A stretch of DNA of 64,000 nucleotides from Rhodocyclaceae bacterium (GTDB taxonomy: Bacteria; Pseudomonadota; Gammaproteobacteria; Burkholderiales; Rhodocyclaceae): NCBI GenBank assembly GCA_008080565.1, contig VIKE01000021.1, positions 1 through 64,000 of the forward strand, given 5' to 3'. The stretch's first letter is position 1. The number at the start of each line of letters is the position of its first letter. The position numbers and the translations under genes are program-made. Below the pieces are notes generated by a model. The model was not told where the DNA came from. It saw nothing but the letters and a program-made list of their open reading frames with translations, and did no database searches. Below, one piece after another: positions 17,196 through 26,178 of the stretch.

Positions 17196-18301
17196 ACATG
17201 CGCAAGGGCAGCGTAACCGGCGCCGAAGCACTGATCCGCTGGCAACACCCGACCGATGGCCTGCTGCTGCCGGGACGCTTCCTGCCCATCATCGAAGACA
17301 GCGAACTGGATATTGAAGTCGGCGACTGGGTCATCCAGGAAGCCCTGCGTCAGATGGAAGACTGGCACGCCCAAGGTGTCGACCTGCCGGTCAGCATCAA
17401 CATTTCCGGCAAGCACCTGCAGCACGAAGGCTTTTCGCGGCGCCTGGCTGAGTTGCTGGCGGCCCATCCGAATCTGGCACCCGGCCTGATCGAGCTTGAA
17501 GTGCTCGAAACCGCCGCCCTTGAAGACATGGCCAACGTCGCCGAACTGTTCGGCGAATGCCGGCGCCTCGGCGTCAGCTTTGCCCTCGACGATTTCGGCA
17601 CCGGCTATTCGTCACTGACCTATTTCCGCCAGTTGCCGGCCGATGTGCTCAAGATCGACCAGTCCTTCATCCGCAACATGCTCGACGATGCCGACGATCT
17701 GGCCATCGTCGAAGGCGTCATCGGGCTGACTCAGGCTTTCCGCCGGCAAGTTATCGCCGAAGGGGTGGAAACCGTCGAACACGGGCTCGTTCTCCTGCTT
17801 CTCGGTTGCGACATGGCGCAGGGTTTCGGCATCGCCCACCCGATGCCGGCCGCGCTTCTGCCCGAATGGATCAGGCAATTCAAACCGGATGAACTATGGG
17901 GTCTGGCCACGGCCTTCAAATGGTCACACGAGGATTTGCCCATGCTGATCGCCGACGTCGACCACAGCCGCTGGAAAAAATCGCTGTATGCCTACCTCGA
18001 CGACACGACGGGGGCCATCCGCCCTCCCGAACTCGACCAACATCAATGCCGTTTTGGTCGCTGGTACTACAGCCAGGACGGTCAGCGCTATGCCAGTGCC
18101 GACGCGTTCCGAATGATCGAAGACCTGCACAAGAAACTGCACGACATCGGCAGCCAATTGCGTCGCTGCCACGACACTGGGGACAGCAGCGCCATCGCAG
18201 CTTTGAAACTGGAATTCGAGGAGCAGAACGCCAGCCTGACCGAGTGCATCCAGCACATTCAGGCCGAAGTGCTGATGAACACTCAGACCAGCAAGCGATA
18301 G
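17192..18301 (+). CDS. EAL phosphodiesterase and CZB zinc-binding half of the same protein
   Basis: A 369-aa frame beginning VNMRKGSVTGAEALIRW, which is the interior of an EAL domain; the usual preceding strand (xLHYQPK) is reduced to the out-of-frame bases CCAGCCCAAG. It has the EAL motif (residues 12-14), DDFGTGYSSL, KIDQSFI and AEGVET, so the catalytic set is largely present. The C-terminal part (HQCRFGRWYY then a helical His region) looks like a CZB zinc-sensing domain. A frame change equivalent to a 3k+1 deletion of roughly 55 nt separates it from the upstream gene. GTGA overlap would allow reinitiation at the GTG. Probably a broken half rather than an independent gene. Confidence 0.75.
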   Translation: MNMRKGSVTGAEALIRWQHPTDGLLLPGRFLPIIEDSELDIEVGDWVIQEALRQMEDWHAQGVDLPVSINISGKHLQHEGFSRRLAELLAAHPNLAPGLIELEVLETAALEDMANVAELFGECRRLGVSFALDDFGTGYSSLTYFRQLPADVLKIDQSFIRNMLDDADDLAIVEGVIGLTQAFRRQVIAEGVETVEHGLVLLLLGCDMAQGFGIAHPMPAALLPEWIRQFKPDELWGLATAFKWSHEDLPMLIADVDHSRWKKSLYAYLDDTTGAIRPPELDQHQCRFGRWYYSQDGQRYASADAFRMIEDLHKKLHDIGSQLRRCHDTGDSSAIAALKLEFEEQNASLTECIQHIQAEVLMNTQTSKR

Positions 18302-19188
18302 GCTGGCGAACGGAGCCCCCGCACCGCATCAAGCAGCGCCTCGATGGCCTTCGGCCGCACGAATCCCGGCCGCCAGGCCAGCGCCACCCGGCGGGCCGGG
18401 GCTGGCTCCTTGAAGGGAATGACGCTGATCATGTCGTTGCTGTAAGGGTGGCCCAGCGCGCTGTCCGGCAACACTGACACGCCGAGGCCGGAGGCCACCA
18501 TGCAGCGGATGGTACCGATCGAATGGCCGAGCCGGACGTCGGTTTCCGGGCTACTGACCTGCGGACAGGCGCCCAGAACCTGATCGCGGAAGCAGTTGCC
18601 GGCCTTCAGCAACAGCACCTCATCGCCGGCCACGTCCTCGGGCGCAATCCACTTCCTGCTTTCCCAGGGATGACCACGCGGCACGACAACCTTGAAGGAT
18701 TCATCGTAGATCGCCCGGGTCAACACCCCCGGCACGTCGAAGGGCAGCGCAATGATAACGACGTCGACTTCGTTGTCGTGCAGCATGTCGGCCAGCGTAG
18801 CCGTCATGTTCTCCTCGATGGCGAGCGGCATGGCCGGCGCCACCACTTTCAGGGAATGAATGAGTTGCGGCAGCAGATAGGGGCCGATGGTGTGAATCAC
18901 ACCGAGCCGCAATGGCCCCTCCAGCTGGTCCCGGCCAAGCATGGCCACCTGCCGGACTTTCTCCGCCTCACCAAGCGCCCGCTTGGCCTGCTCGACCACC
19001 TTGGCACCAACCGCACTCGGGCTGACAAAACCCTTGCCGCGCTCGAACAGTTGCACGCCAAACTCGTCCTCCAGGCGGGCGATCGCCACGCTCAACGTCG
19101 GCTGGCTGACCGAACAGTGCTCCGCCGCCCGGCTGAAATTACCTTCCTGAGCCAAAGCGACGATATAGCGCAACTCGGTTAAGGTCAT
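18283..19188 (-). CDS. oxyR: Peroxide-sensing LysR regulator OxyR
   Basis: A 301-aa LysR-family activator. The N-terminal winged helix (LRYIVALAQEGNFSRAAEHC) is typical, and the sensor domain has Cys199 and Cys208 in GNCFRDQVLGAC, the redox pair known from E. coli OxyR and at the same numbers. ATG at 19186-19188 fits the family start. Its 3' end overlaps the EAL frame tail to tail by 19 nt. It is divergent from a cytochrome c peroxidase gene, a natural target. Confidence 0.93.
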   Translation of the reverse strand: MTLTELRYIVALAQEGNFSRAAEHCSVSQPTLSVAIARLEDEFGVQLFERGKGFVSPSAVGAKVVEQAKRALGEAEKVRQVAMLGRDQLEGPLRLGVIHTIGPYLLPQLIHSLKVVAPAMPLAIEENMTATLADMLHDNEVDVVIIALPFDVPGVLTRAIYDESFKVVVPRGHPWESRKWIAPEDVAGDEVLLLKAGNCFRDQVLGACPQVSSPETDVRLGHSIGTIRCMVASGLGVSVLPDSALGHPYSNDMISVIPFKEPAPARRVALAWRPGFVRPKAIEALLDAVRGLRSPAYRLLV

Positions 19189-19236
19189 TGCTACTCTCCA
19201 TTTGACACAAGAGGGCTCATGCCCCTTCTGACGACT

Positions 19237-19251
19237 ATAGGGAACGGCTAT
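19237..19251. promoter_or_regulatory. OxyR-like operator between oxyR and ccp
   Basis: ATAG, 7 nt, CTAT matches the inner half-sites of the OxyR consensus. A further CTATAACC direct repeat follows at 19257-19264, consistent with binding of an OxyR tetramer. Confidence 0.55.
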
Positions 19252-19281
19252 AACCGCTATAACCAAAACCCATAAAAATCA

Positions 19282-19295
19282 TTGACTTGGATCAA
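19282..19295 (+). promoter_or_regulatory. FNR/ANR-type box upstream of ccp
   Basis: TTGACTTGGATCAA differs from the FNR consensus TTGAT-N4-ATCAA by one base. It lies 64 nt before the peroxidase start codon, a suitable distance for activation under low oxygen, as known for CcpR in Pseudomonas. Confidence 0.6.
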
Positions 19296-19358
19296 TATTA
19301 GCACAAGCAGGAAGGGGAGAATCGACCATCGATACTTTTTCACCAAGGGAGATAAACG

Positions 19359-20366
19359 ATGAAACACACTACGTTGTCCGTCGCCATTGCACTGCTTTCC
19401 GGAGCCATCATCAGTCAGGCTGCCATGGCTGCCAGCAATGAACCAATCCAGCCAATTGCACCGGCCAAGGTCACCAACCCGGCCCTCGTCGAACTGGGCA
19501 AAAAACTCTATTTCGATCCGCGCCTCTCCAAATCCGGCTTCATCTCCTGCAACTCCTGCCACAACCTGTCGATGGGCGGCACCGACAACATCAAGACCTC
19601 GATCGGTCACAACTGGCAGGAAGGCCCGATCAATGCGCCGACCGTGCTCAACTCCAGCCTCAACCTCGCCCAGTTCTGGGACGGCCGCGCCGCCGACCTC
19701 AAGGCCCAGGCCGGTGGCCCGATCGCCAATCCGGGTGAAATGGGCTTCACCCACACGCTGGCCGTCAGCATGCTGCAAACCATCCCCGGCTACGTTGCCG
19801 AATTCAAGAAGGCCTTCGGCTCCGAGACGGTCGATATCGAAAAAGTCACCAAGGCCATCGCCGCCTTCGAGGAAACCCTGGTCACCCCGAACTCACGCTT
19901 CGACAAATACTTGAAGGGCAACAAGAAGGCCATCACCAAGGATGAACTGGCCGGCTACCAGCTATTCAAGGACGTCGGATGCGTCGCCTGCCATAACGGC
20001 CCGGCCGTCGGCGGCAACTCCTTCCAGAAGATGGGTCTGGTCGAAGCCTACAAGGCATCCAGCCCGGCCGAAGGCCGTTCTGCCGTGACCGGCAAGGATG
20101 CCGACCGCTTCAACTTCAAAGTGCCGACCCTGCGCAACGTTGAAATGACCTATCCGTACTTCCACGACGGCGCTGCCAACACCTTGCCGGAAGCAGTAGA
20201 CACGATGGCCCGCATCCAGCTCGGCAAGAAATTTACAGCCGACGAAAACGCCAAGATCGTCGCCTTCCTGAAGACCCTGACCGGCGACCAGCCGAACTTC
20301 AAGATGCCGATCCTGCCACCGTCATCCGACGCGACGCCGCGTCCGACGCCGTTCGAAAAGAAATAA
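19359..20366 (+). CDS. ccpA: Diheme cytochrome c peroxidase
   Basis: A 335-aa periplasmic bacterial cytochrome c peroxidase of the CcpA/MauG superfamily, reducing H2O2 with electrons from small cytochromes. It has a Sec signal peptide cut near AMAASN, two heme c sites (CNSCH at 64-68 and CVACH at 208-212) and the NGPAVGG segment. Its hemes require the Ccm system encoded immediately downstream. Likely controlled by OxyR and FNR sites in the divergent promoter. A rho-independent terminator follows. Confidence 0.95.
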   Translation: MKHTTLSVAIALLSGAIISQAAMAASNEPIQPIAPAKVTNPALVELGKKLYFDPRLSKSGFISCNSCHNLSMGGTDNIKTSIGHNWQEGPINAPTVLNSSLNLAQFWDGRAADLKAQAGGPIANPGEMGFTHTLAVSMLQTIPGYVAEFKKAFGSETVDIEKVTKAIAAFEETLVTPNSRFDKYLKGNKKAITKDELAGYQLFKDVGCVACHNGPAVGGNSFQKMGLVEAYKASSPAEGRSAVTGKDADRFNFKVPTLRNVEMTYPYFHDGAANTLPEAVDTMARIQLGKKFTADENAKIVAFLKTLTGDQPNFKMPILPPSSDATPRPTPFEKK

Positions 20367-20386
20367 CAACCGCTCCAGAGAACGGG

Positions 20387-20409
20387 CGGGGGCTGCGGCC
20401 CCCGTTTTT
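20387..20409 (+). terminator. Rho-independent terminator after ccpA
   Basis: A 7-bp GC stem (CGGGGGC paired with GCCCCCG, 4-nt loop) is followed by five T residues. Confidence 0.9.
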
Positions 20410-20497
20410 CTTGTTGGTGTTTATTTGATTCCCGTTAATCTGCCGTTAAACTTGCGCGTCCATAATTTGTGCCTGATTTCTTTCGGTTTTCCCCCTG

Positions 20498-21106
20498 ATG
20501 CTTGAAGCTGACAATCTGGAATGCGTGCGCGGCGAGCGCCGCCTGTTCGCAGGCCTCGGCTTCAAGCTGGAGGCCGGGGAATTGCTGTACCTGCAGGGCA
20601 AAAACGGCGCCGGCAAAACCAGCCTGCTACGCATGCTGATCGGCCTTTTGCCACCGGAAACCGGCGAAATCCGCTGGAAGGGCGTGTCGATCAAGTCCGA
20701 CGAATTCCGCGCTGATCTCTGCTACCTTGGCCACCTCAACGCTATCAAGGAAGAACTGACGCCGCTGGAAAACCTGCTGGCAGCAGCCCGCCTGGCCGAC
20801 GAGGAACTATCCGAAGACGACGCCATCGACGCGCTGGAACAGGTCGGCCTGGCCGGCCGCGAAGACCTCGCCTGCAAATACCTCTCGCAGGGACAGAAGC
20901 GTCGTGTTGCGCTGGCCCGCCTGGTCAAGGAAAAACGGCCACTGTGGATACTTGACGAACCTTTTGTCGCCCTCGACGTTGCTGCGGTCGACTGGCTGGC
21001 CGGCATCATTTCGGGCCATCTGCAGCGAGGCGGCCTGGCCGTGATGACGACGCACCAGTTGGTCAGCATTCCGGCCGGTACGGTGCGCGAATTGCGACTC
21101 GGTTGA
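20498..21106 (+). CDS. ccmA: Heme exporter ATPase CcmA
   Basis: A 202-aa ABC ATPase of the CcmABCD complex, which releases holo-CcmE for cytochrome c assembly. Walker A is GKNGAGKTS near residue 35, the signature is LSQGQKRR near 128, and Walker B is LWILDEP near 152. The first gene of the ccm operon; an ATG with a short upstream region and no obvious terminator before it other than that of ccpA. Confidence 0.96.
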   Translation: MLEADNLECVRGERRLFAGLGFKLEAGELLYLQGKNGAGKTSLLRMLIGLLPPETGEIRWKGVSIKSDEFRADLCYLGHLNAIKEELTPLENLLAAARLADEELSEDDAIDALEQVGLAGREDLACKYLSQGQKRRVALARLVKEKRPLWILDEPFVALDVAAVDWLAGIISGHLQRGGLAVMTTHQLVSIPAGTVRELRLG

Positions 21107-21119
21107 GGATGATGCGCTG

Positions 21120-21788
21120 ATGTTCAAAATCGTTGCAGCCGTCATTGGCCGTGATCTCAAACTGGCCATGCGGCGCCAGGCCGATATCGTTTCGGCGCTC
21201 TTCTTCTTCGTCATTGTGGTCAGCCTGTTCCCGCTCGGCGTCGGACCTGAACCCGACCTGCTGCGCAAGCTGGCGCCCGGCGTACTCTGGGTGGCTGCCT
21301 TGCTCGCCACCATGCTGTCACTGCCCCGCCTGTTCGCCGACGACCATCGCGATGGCACACTGGAACAACTGGCGCTGGCCCCGCACCCCCTCGGGCTGGT
21401 CGTTACCGGCAAAGTGATTGCTCACTGGCTGGTCTCGGGCCTGCCGCTGGCGCTGATCGCCCCGGTCCTCGGTATCCAGTTCGATCTGTCGACCGACGCC
21501 TTGATCGTACTGACTTTCGCCATTCTGATCGGCACCCCGGCGCTGTCCGGCATTGGTGCCATCGGCGCGGCGCTGACCCTGGGCTTGCGTGGCGGCGGCG
21601 TGCTGCTCTCGCTGCTGGTTCTGCCGCTATATATTCCAGTGCTAATATTCGGCGCTGGCGCAGTGGATGCGACGGTGACCGGGCTCGGGGGAGAAGGTCA
21701 CCTGTCACTGCTCGCTGCACTTACCTTTGCCTCACTTGGCTTTGCCCCCTGGGCATCGGCCGCTGCCTTGAAGATCGCCCTCGAATGA
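21120..21788 (+). CDS. ccmB: Heme exporter permease CcmB
   Basis: A 222-aa inner-membrane protein with about six hydrophobic helices, the membrane partner of CcmA. Residues near FADDHRDGTLEQLALAP are the typical CcmB cytoplasmic loop. It starts 13 nt after ccmA and overlaps ccmC by 4 nt. Confidence 0.95.
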   Translation: MFKIVAAVIGRDLKLAMRRQADIVSALFFFVIVVSLFPLGVGPEPDLLRKLAPGVLWVAALLATMLSLPRLFADDHRDGTLEQLALAPHPLGLVVTGKVIAHWLVSGLPLALIAPVLGIQFDLSTDALIVLTFAILIGTPALSGIGAIGAALTLGLRGGGVLLSLLVLPLYIPVLIFGAGAVDATVTGLGGEGHLSLLAALTFASLGFAPWASAAALKIALE

Positions 21789-22540
21789 AAGATCGCTTCA
21801 ATCTCTACCGCTTCGCCTCGCCGGCCACGTTTTATCCGTTCGCTGGCGCGCTGATTCCCTACTTCGTCGCTGTCTCGATCGTTTTCGGCCTCGCCGGACT
21901 ATGGCTCGGCATGCTCGTCGCGCCGACCGACTTCCAGCAGGGCGAGGGCTACCGGATCATTTTCATCCACGTCCCGGCTTCCTGGATGTCGATGTTCATC
22001 TATCTGGTCATGGCTGGCTGGGCGGCCATTGGCCTGGCTTTCAACACCCGGCTGTCGGGCATGATGGCGCAGGCCCTGGCGCCGACCGGGGCGCTGATGG
22101 CCTTCCTCTCGCTGCTCACCGGCGCCCTGTGGGGCAAGCCGATGTGGGGGGCGTGGTGGGTCTGGGATGCGCGCCTGACTTCGGAACTGATCCTGCTTTT
22201 CCTCTACATCGGCTACATGGCCCTGACCGCCGCCATCGATGATGCGCGCCGGGCCGACAAGGCCGGTGGCCTGTTGCTGCTGGTTGGCGTCGTCAATATC
22301 CCGATCATCTATTTCTCGGTCAAATGGTGGAACACCCTGCATCAGGGTTCCAGCGTCAATCTCGCCAAGTCGTCGATGGCCACCACCATGCTGTGGGGCA
22401 TGCTGCTGATGGCCATGTGCTTCTGGATGTATTCGATTGCCATTGCACTGATGCGGGTGCGGACCATCATGCTCGAGCGCGAACGCCACACCGACTGGGT
22501 CAAGGCCGAGTTGCTGGGCAAAGCAGGAGACGAAAAATGA
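21785..22540 (+). CDS. ccmC: Heme-handling membrane protein CcmC
   Basis: A 251-aa six-helix membrane protein that presents heme to CcmE. The tryptophan-rich WWD motif is intact (GKPMWGAWWVWDARLTSELI), flanked by periplasmic His residues (IIFIHVPASW and WWNTLHQGSS). Overlaps ccmB and ccmD by 4 nt each. Confidence 0.97.
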   Translation: MKDRFNLYRFASPATFYPFAGALIPYFVAVSIVFGLAGLWLGMLVAPTDFQQGEGYRIIFIHVPASWMSMFIYLVMAGWAAIGLAFNTRLSGMMAQALAPTGALMAFLSLLTGALWGKPMWGAWWVWDARLTSELILLFLYIGYMALTAAIDDARRADKAGGLLLLVGVVNIPIIYFSVKWWNTLHQGSSVNLAKSSMATTMLWGMLLMAMCFWMYSIAIALMRVRTIMLERERHTDWVKAELLGKAGDEK

Positions 22541-22725
22541 TCCACTGGGCCAGTTTTTCCGACTTTATCGCCATGGGCGGCTATGGTTTTTACGTCTGGG
22601 GCTCGTTCGGCGCCACCGTTTTGATCATGGCAATTGAACCGATCATCGTCGTCCGCAATCGAAAGACCACCATCGCTCGCCTCAAGCGCCAGTTGCGCGC
22701 CGAAACAAGGAACACCGCAGAATGA
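22537..22725 (+). CDS. ccmD: Heme exporter protein CcmD
   Basis: A 62-aa protein with one transmembrane helix ([22 protein letters not shown]) and a basic cytoplasmic tail ([17 protein letters not shown]), as is standard for CcmD, which is needed to release CcmE from CcmABC. The ATG overlaps the ccmC stop as ATGA. Confidence 0.93.
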   Translation: MIHWASFSDFIAMGGYGFYVWGSFGATVLIMAIEPIIVVRNRKTTIARLKRQLRAETRNTAE

Positions 22726-23207
22726 AATCCCGTCACAAGAAACTCGCCCTGATCGGCGGCGCGCTGGCCATCATCGGCATCATCGCGGCGCTCGTTTTGA
22801 ATGCCCTGAACAGCAATATCGCGCTCTACATCACGCCGACCGAAGTCGCTGCTGGCAAGGCGCCCAAGGACAAGCTGTTCCGCATCGGCGGCTTGGTCAA
22901 GGAAGGCAGCATCCAGCGTCAGGCTGATGGCGTGACCATCCAGTTCGTCGTCACCGATACCGAAAAAGACATTCCGGTGCACTACAAGGGCATCCTCCCC
23001 GACCTCTTCAAGGAAGGCAAAGGCGCCGTGGCCCAAGGCAAGCTGACTGCCGACGGCAATTTCATGGCTACCGAAGTGCTGGCCAAGCACGATGAAAACT
23101 ACATGCCGCCGGAAGCCGCCAAGGCTGTCGACGACGCCCAAGCCCGCGCCGCCGGCAAGCATGTTTCCCCGTCTTCTTCTGGCGATAAGCCGAAAGCGAG
23201 CTACTGA
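22722..23207 (+). CDS. ccmE: Heme chaperone CcmE
   Basis: A 161-aa periplasmic, membrane-anchored heme chaperone. N-terminal anchor helix ([19 protein letters not shown]), beta-barrel OB fold ([14 protein letters not shown]), and the covalent heme site His in [12 protein letters not shown]. Overlaps ccmD by 4 nt. Confidence 0.97.
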   Translation: MKSRHKKLALIGGALAIIGIIAALVLNALNSNIALYITPTEVAAGKAPKDKLFRIGGLVKEGSIQRQADGVTIQFVVTDTEKDIPVHYKGILPDLFKEGKGAVAQGKLTADGNFMATEVLAKHDENYMPPEAAKAVDDAQARAAGKHVSPSSSGDKPKASY

Positions 23208-23209
23208 GC

Positions 23210-25112
23210 ATGATTCCCGAACTCGGCCATTTCGCCCTGATCCTCGCTGCGCTGGTCGCCCTGATCCTCGGCACCCTGCCGCTGATCGGCGCCCACCAGA
23301 ACCGCATGGCCTGGGTTGCCGTCGCCCGTCCGGCCGCGTCGGCCATGGCGCTGCTTGTCACTTTCTCCTTCGCCTGCCTGACGCAGGCCTTCGTGACCAA
23401 TGATTTCTCCGTGGTTTATGTTGCCCAGCATTCGAATTCGCTGCTGCCGCTGCAATATCGCGTCGCCGCGGTGTGGGGCGGCCATGAGGGTTCGCTGTTG
23501 CTGTGGATGCTGATGCTGACCTGGTGGGCCTTTGGCGTCGCCATGCTGTCGAAGCAACTGCCGGAAACGATGGTTGCCCGCGTCCTCGGCACGCTCGGTC
23601 TGGTCGCCTTCGGCTTCATGCTGTTCATCCTGATCACTTCCAGCCCGTTCGAGCGCCTGCTGCCGGCAGCGCTGCTCTACATGGGCTACGTCGGTTTCTC
23701 GGTCGCCTTCGCCTTCGCCATCGCGGCCCTGCTTTCCGGCCAGTTGGACGCCGCCTGGGCGCGCTGGTCGCGGCCGTGGACGATGGCCGCCTGGTGCTTC
23801 CTGACCCTCGGCATCGCCATGGGTTCGTGGTGGGCTTATTACGAACTGGGCTGGGGCGGCTGGTGGTTCTGGGATGGTCGGCACTGCGCTGATCCATTCG
23901 CTGGCCGTTACCGAAAAGCGCGGCAGTTTCAAGAACTGGACGGTGCTGCTGGCCATTTCGGCTTTCTCGCTGTCGCTGCTCGGCACCTTCCTCGTTCGCT
24001 CCGGCGTGCTGACCTCGGTGCATGCCTTCGCCACCGACCCGCGACGCGGCATTTTCATCCTGATCTTCCTGGTCGCCGTGATCGGCACCTCGCTCGCGCT
24101 GTTCGCCTGGCGCGCCCCGAAGGTCGGACTGGGCGGCCGCTTCGGCCTGGTCTCGCGCGAATCATTCCTGCTCACCAACAATGTGCTGCTTGTCGTCGCC
24201 TGCGCCACCGTGCTGCTCGGCACGCTCTACCCGCTGCTTATCGACGCGCTCGGTGTCGGCAAGATTTCGGTCGGACCGCCGTACTTCAACGCCGTCTTCG
24301 TCCCGGTCATGGCGCCGGTGCTGTTCCTCATGGGCGTCGCTCCCTTCGCCCGCTGGAAGGAGGCATCGATCCCGGAAATCACCCGCACCGTACGCTGGGC
24401 GATGATTGCCGCCGCCGTTGTCGCCATCGCGCTGCCGCTGGTTTATGGTCAGTGGAGCGCCTTGACCGCGCTCGGCATCCTGCTCGCCGCCTGGGTCACC
24501 TTTACGACGCTGACTGCTTACGTCCAGCGCGTCCAGCACACCCGCGCCGGCCAGTCTTTCCTGAGCGCCGCATTCAAGCAGCCGCGCAGCTTTATCGGCA
24601 TGTGCGTCGCCCACTTCGGCATCGCGGTGTTTGTCGTCGGCGTGACCATGGTCAGCAGCTTCCAGGATGAAAAAGACGTCAAGATGGCGCCCGGCGATAG
24701 CGTCGATGTTGCCGGCTACAGCTTCAAGTTCAATGGCGTCAGGGAAATTCAGGGGCCGAACTACGTGGCGGCGCAGGGCGACTTCGATCTCACGGTCGAC
24801 GGGAAATTTCGCCTGAAAATGAAACCCGAAAAACGCAACTACGCGTCGTCCGGCATGCCGATGACCGAAGCCGCCATCGATGCCGGTTTCCTGCGCGACG
24901 TTTATGTCTCGCTCGGCGAACCGATCGACCGCGACCGGCCGGAAGCCGAATGGGCGGTCCGCGTTTATTACAAACCCTTCGTCGACTGGATCTGGGGCGG
25001 CTGCGTACTGATGGCGCTGGGTGGCCTGCTGGCCATGCTTGATCGCCGTTACCGCGCCAAATCCCGCGCCTCGTCTACTGTTCAGACCCCGGCTGGAAGC
25101 CAACACGCATGA
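23210..25112 (+). pseudogene. ccmF: ccmF with frameshifting deletion in the WWD motif
   Basis: CcmF, the core of the cytochrome c heme lyase. The 5' part (frame of 23210) runs normally to GWGGWWFWD at 23875; the 3' part resumes in another frame with [17 protein letters not shown] and continues to 25112. Family members have PVENASFMPW between these points, so about 32 nt are missing between 23875 and 23876 and the frame is lost. The missing residues are in the heme-binding WWD region. All other ccm genes are intact, which argues for either a very recent mutation, another ccmF elsewhere, or an assembly error. The stop overlaps the ccmG start. Confidence 0.9.
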
Positions 25113-25693
25113 ACCGTTATTACTGGATCCTCGGCGCTTTCGCCGCTCTCGTCGCCCTGCTTGCCGTCGGCCTCAACCTCAACCCGCGCGATGTCCCGTC
25201 GCCGCTGGTCGGCAAGCCGGCCCCGGCCTTCAACCTGAACGTTCTGGCCACGCCGGACAAGACGCTTGGCCCCAAGGACATGCAGGGCAAGGTCTGGCTG
25301 TTCAATGTCTGGTCCTCGTGGTGCGTCTCCTGCCGCGCCGAGCACCCGGTGCTGGTCGAGTTTTCGAAGAACGCCAACGTGCCGCTGGTCGGCCTCAACT
25401 ACAAGGAAGTGCGCGGCGACGGCAATTTCGACATGAGCAAGATGCCGGCCGATGAAGAAAAGAAACTGGCCTTCCAGCGCGCCAACCAGTGGCTGGCCCA
25501 GCACGGCAATCCGTACACGCTGACGGTCATGGACATCGACGGCCGCGTCGGTATCGACTACGGCGTCTATGGCGTGCCGGAAACCTACGTCATCGACAAG
25601 GCCGGCATCATCCGCATGAAGCACACCGGGCCGATTTCGCCCGACGTGCTGGCCCAGAAAATCATGCCGCTGCTTGCCGAGCTGAACAAATGA
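25109..25693 (+). CDS. ccmG: Thiol:disulfide reductase CcmG (DsbE)
   Basis: A 194-aa membrane-anchored thioredoxin-like protein that reduces apocytochrome thiols. It has an N-terminal anchor helix (YYWILGAFAALVALLAV), a WSSWCVSC active site near residue 70, and the GVYGVPETYVID cis-Pro loop. Overlaps ccmF and ccmH by 4 nt each. Confidence 0.96.
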   Translation: MNRYYWILGAFAALVALLAVGLNLNPRDVPSPLVGKPAPAFNLNVLATPDKTLGPKDMQGKVWLFNVWSSWCVSCRAEHPVLVEFSKNANVPLVGLNYKEVRGDGNFDMSKMPADEEKKLAFQRANQWLAQHGNPYTLTVMDIDGRVGIDYGVYGVPETYVIDKAGIIRMKHTGPISPDVLAQKIMPLLAELNK

Positions 25694-26178
25694 AGCGCCG
25701 CCTCCTGATTGCCCTTTTCATTTTTGGCTCTTTTTTCGGGTCGACCGTGGCATTCGCCGATGCGGCGACCGAAGCCGCCACGGCAGCCGATCCGGTGGCC
25801 GAAAAACGCCTGCAGAAGCTTTCCGAGGAGTTGCGCTGCCTGGTTTGTCAGAACCAGACCATCGCCGACTCCAACGCCGAACTGGCGCAAGACCTTCGGC
25901 GCGAAGTCCGGACCATGATCAAGGACGGCAAGACCGACCAGGAAATCGTCGATTTCATGGTCGTCCGCTATGGCGATTTTGTCCTCTACCGGCCGCCGGT
26001 CAAGGGCATCACGCTGCTTCTCTGGGGCGGCCCGGTCGCCCTCATGCTGCTCGGCCTGTTTATCCTGCAGCGTTACCTGCGCCGTCGCGCCACCCGCATC
26101 AATGCCGAAGACCAGCCACTGTCGGCTGACGAATCCAGCCGCGCCGACGCGATGCTCAAGGAAATCGACCAGAAATGA
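25690..26178 (+). CDS. ccmH: Cytochrome c assembly protein CcmH
   Basis: A 162-aa protein with the LRCLVCQNQTIADSNAELA motif near residue 48, which handles the apocytochrome CxxCH thiols, and one C-terminal transmembrane helix. The ATG at 25690 overlaps the ccmG stop. Its cleavable signal peptide (IFGSFFGSTVAFADA) is encoded by a copy of the dispersed element, so here the repeat supplies a functional export signal. Confidence 0.95.
   Translation: MKRRLLIALFIFGSFFGSTVAFADAATEAATAADPVAEKRLQKLSEELRCLVCQNQTIADSNAELAQDLRREVRTMIKDGKTDQEIVDFMVVRYGDFVLYRPPVKGITLLLWGGPVALMLLGLFILQRYLRRRATRINAEDQPLSADESSRADAMLKEIDQK
25718..25754 (+). repeat. Dispersed element, copy 6 (ccmH signal peptide)
   Basis: TTCATTTTTGGCTCTTTT then TTCGGGTCGACCGTGGCATT, with one T-to-C change in the core (TCGACC). 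It is in sense with ccmH. Confidence 0.8.
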
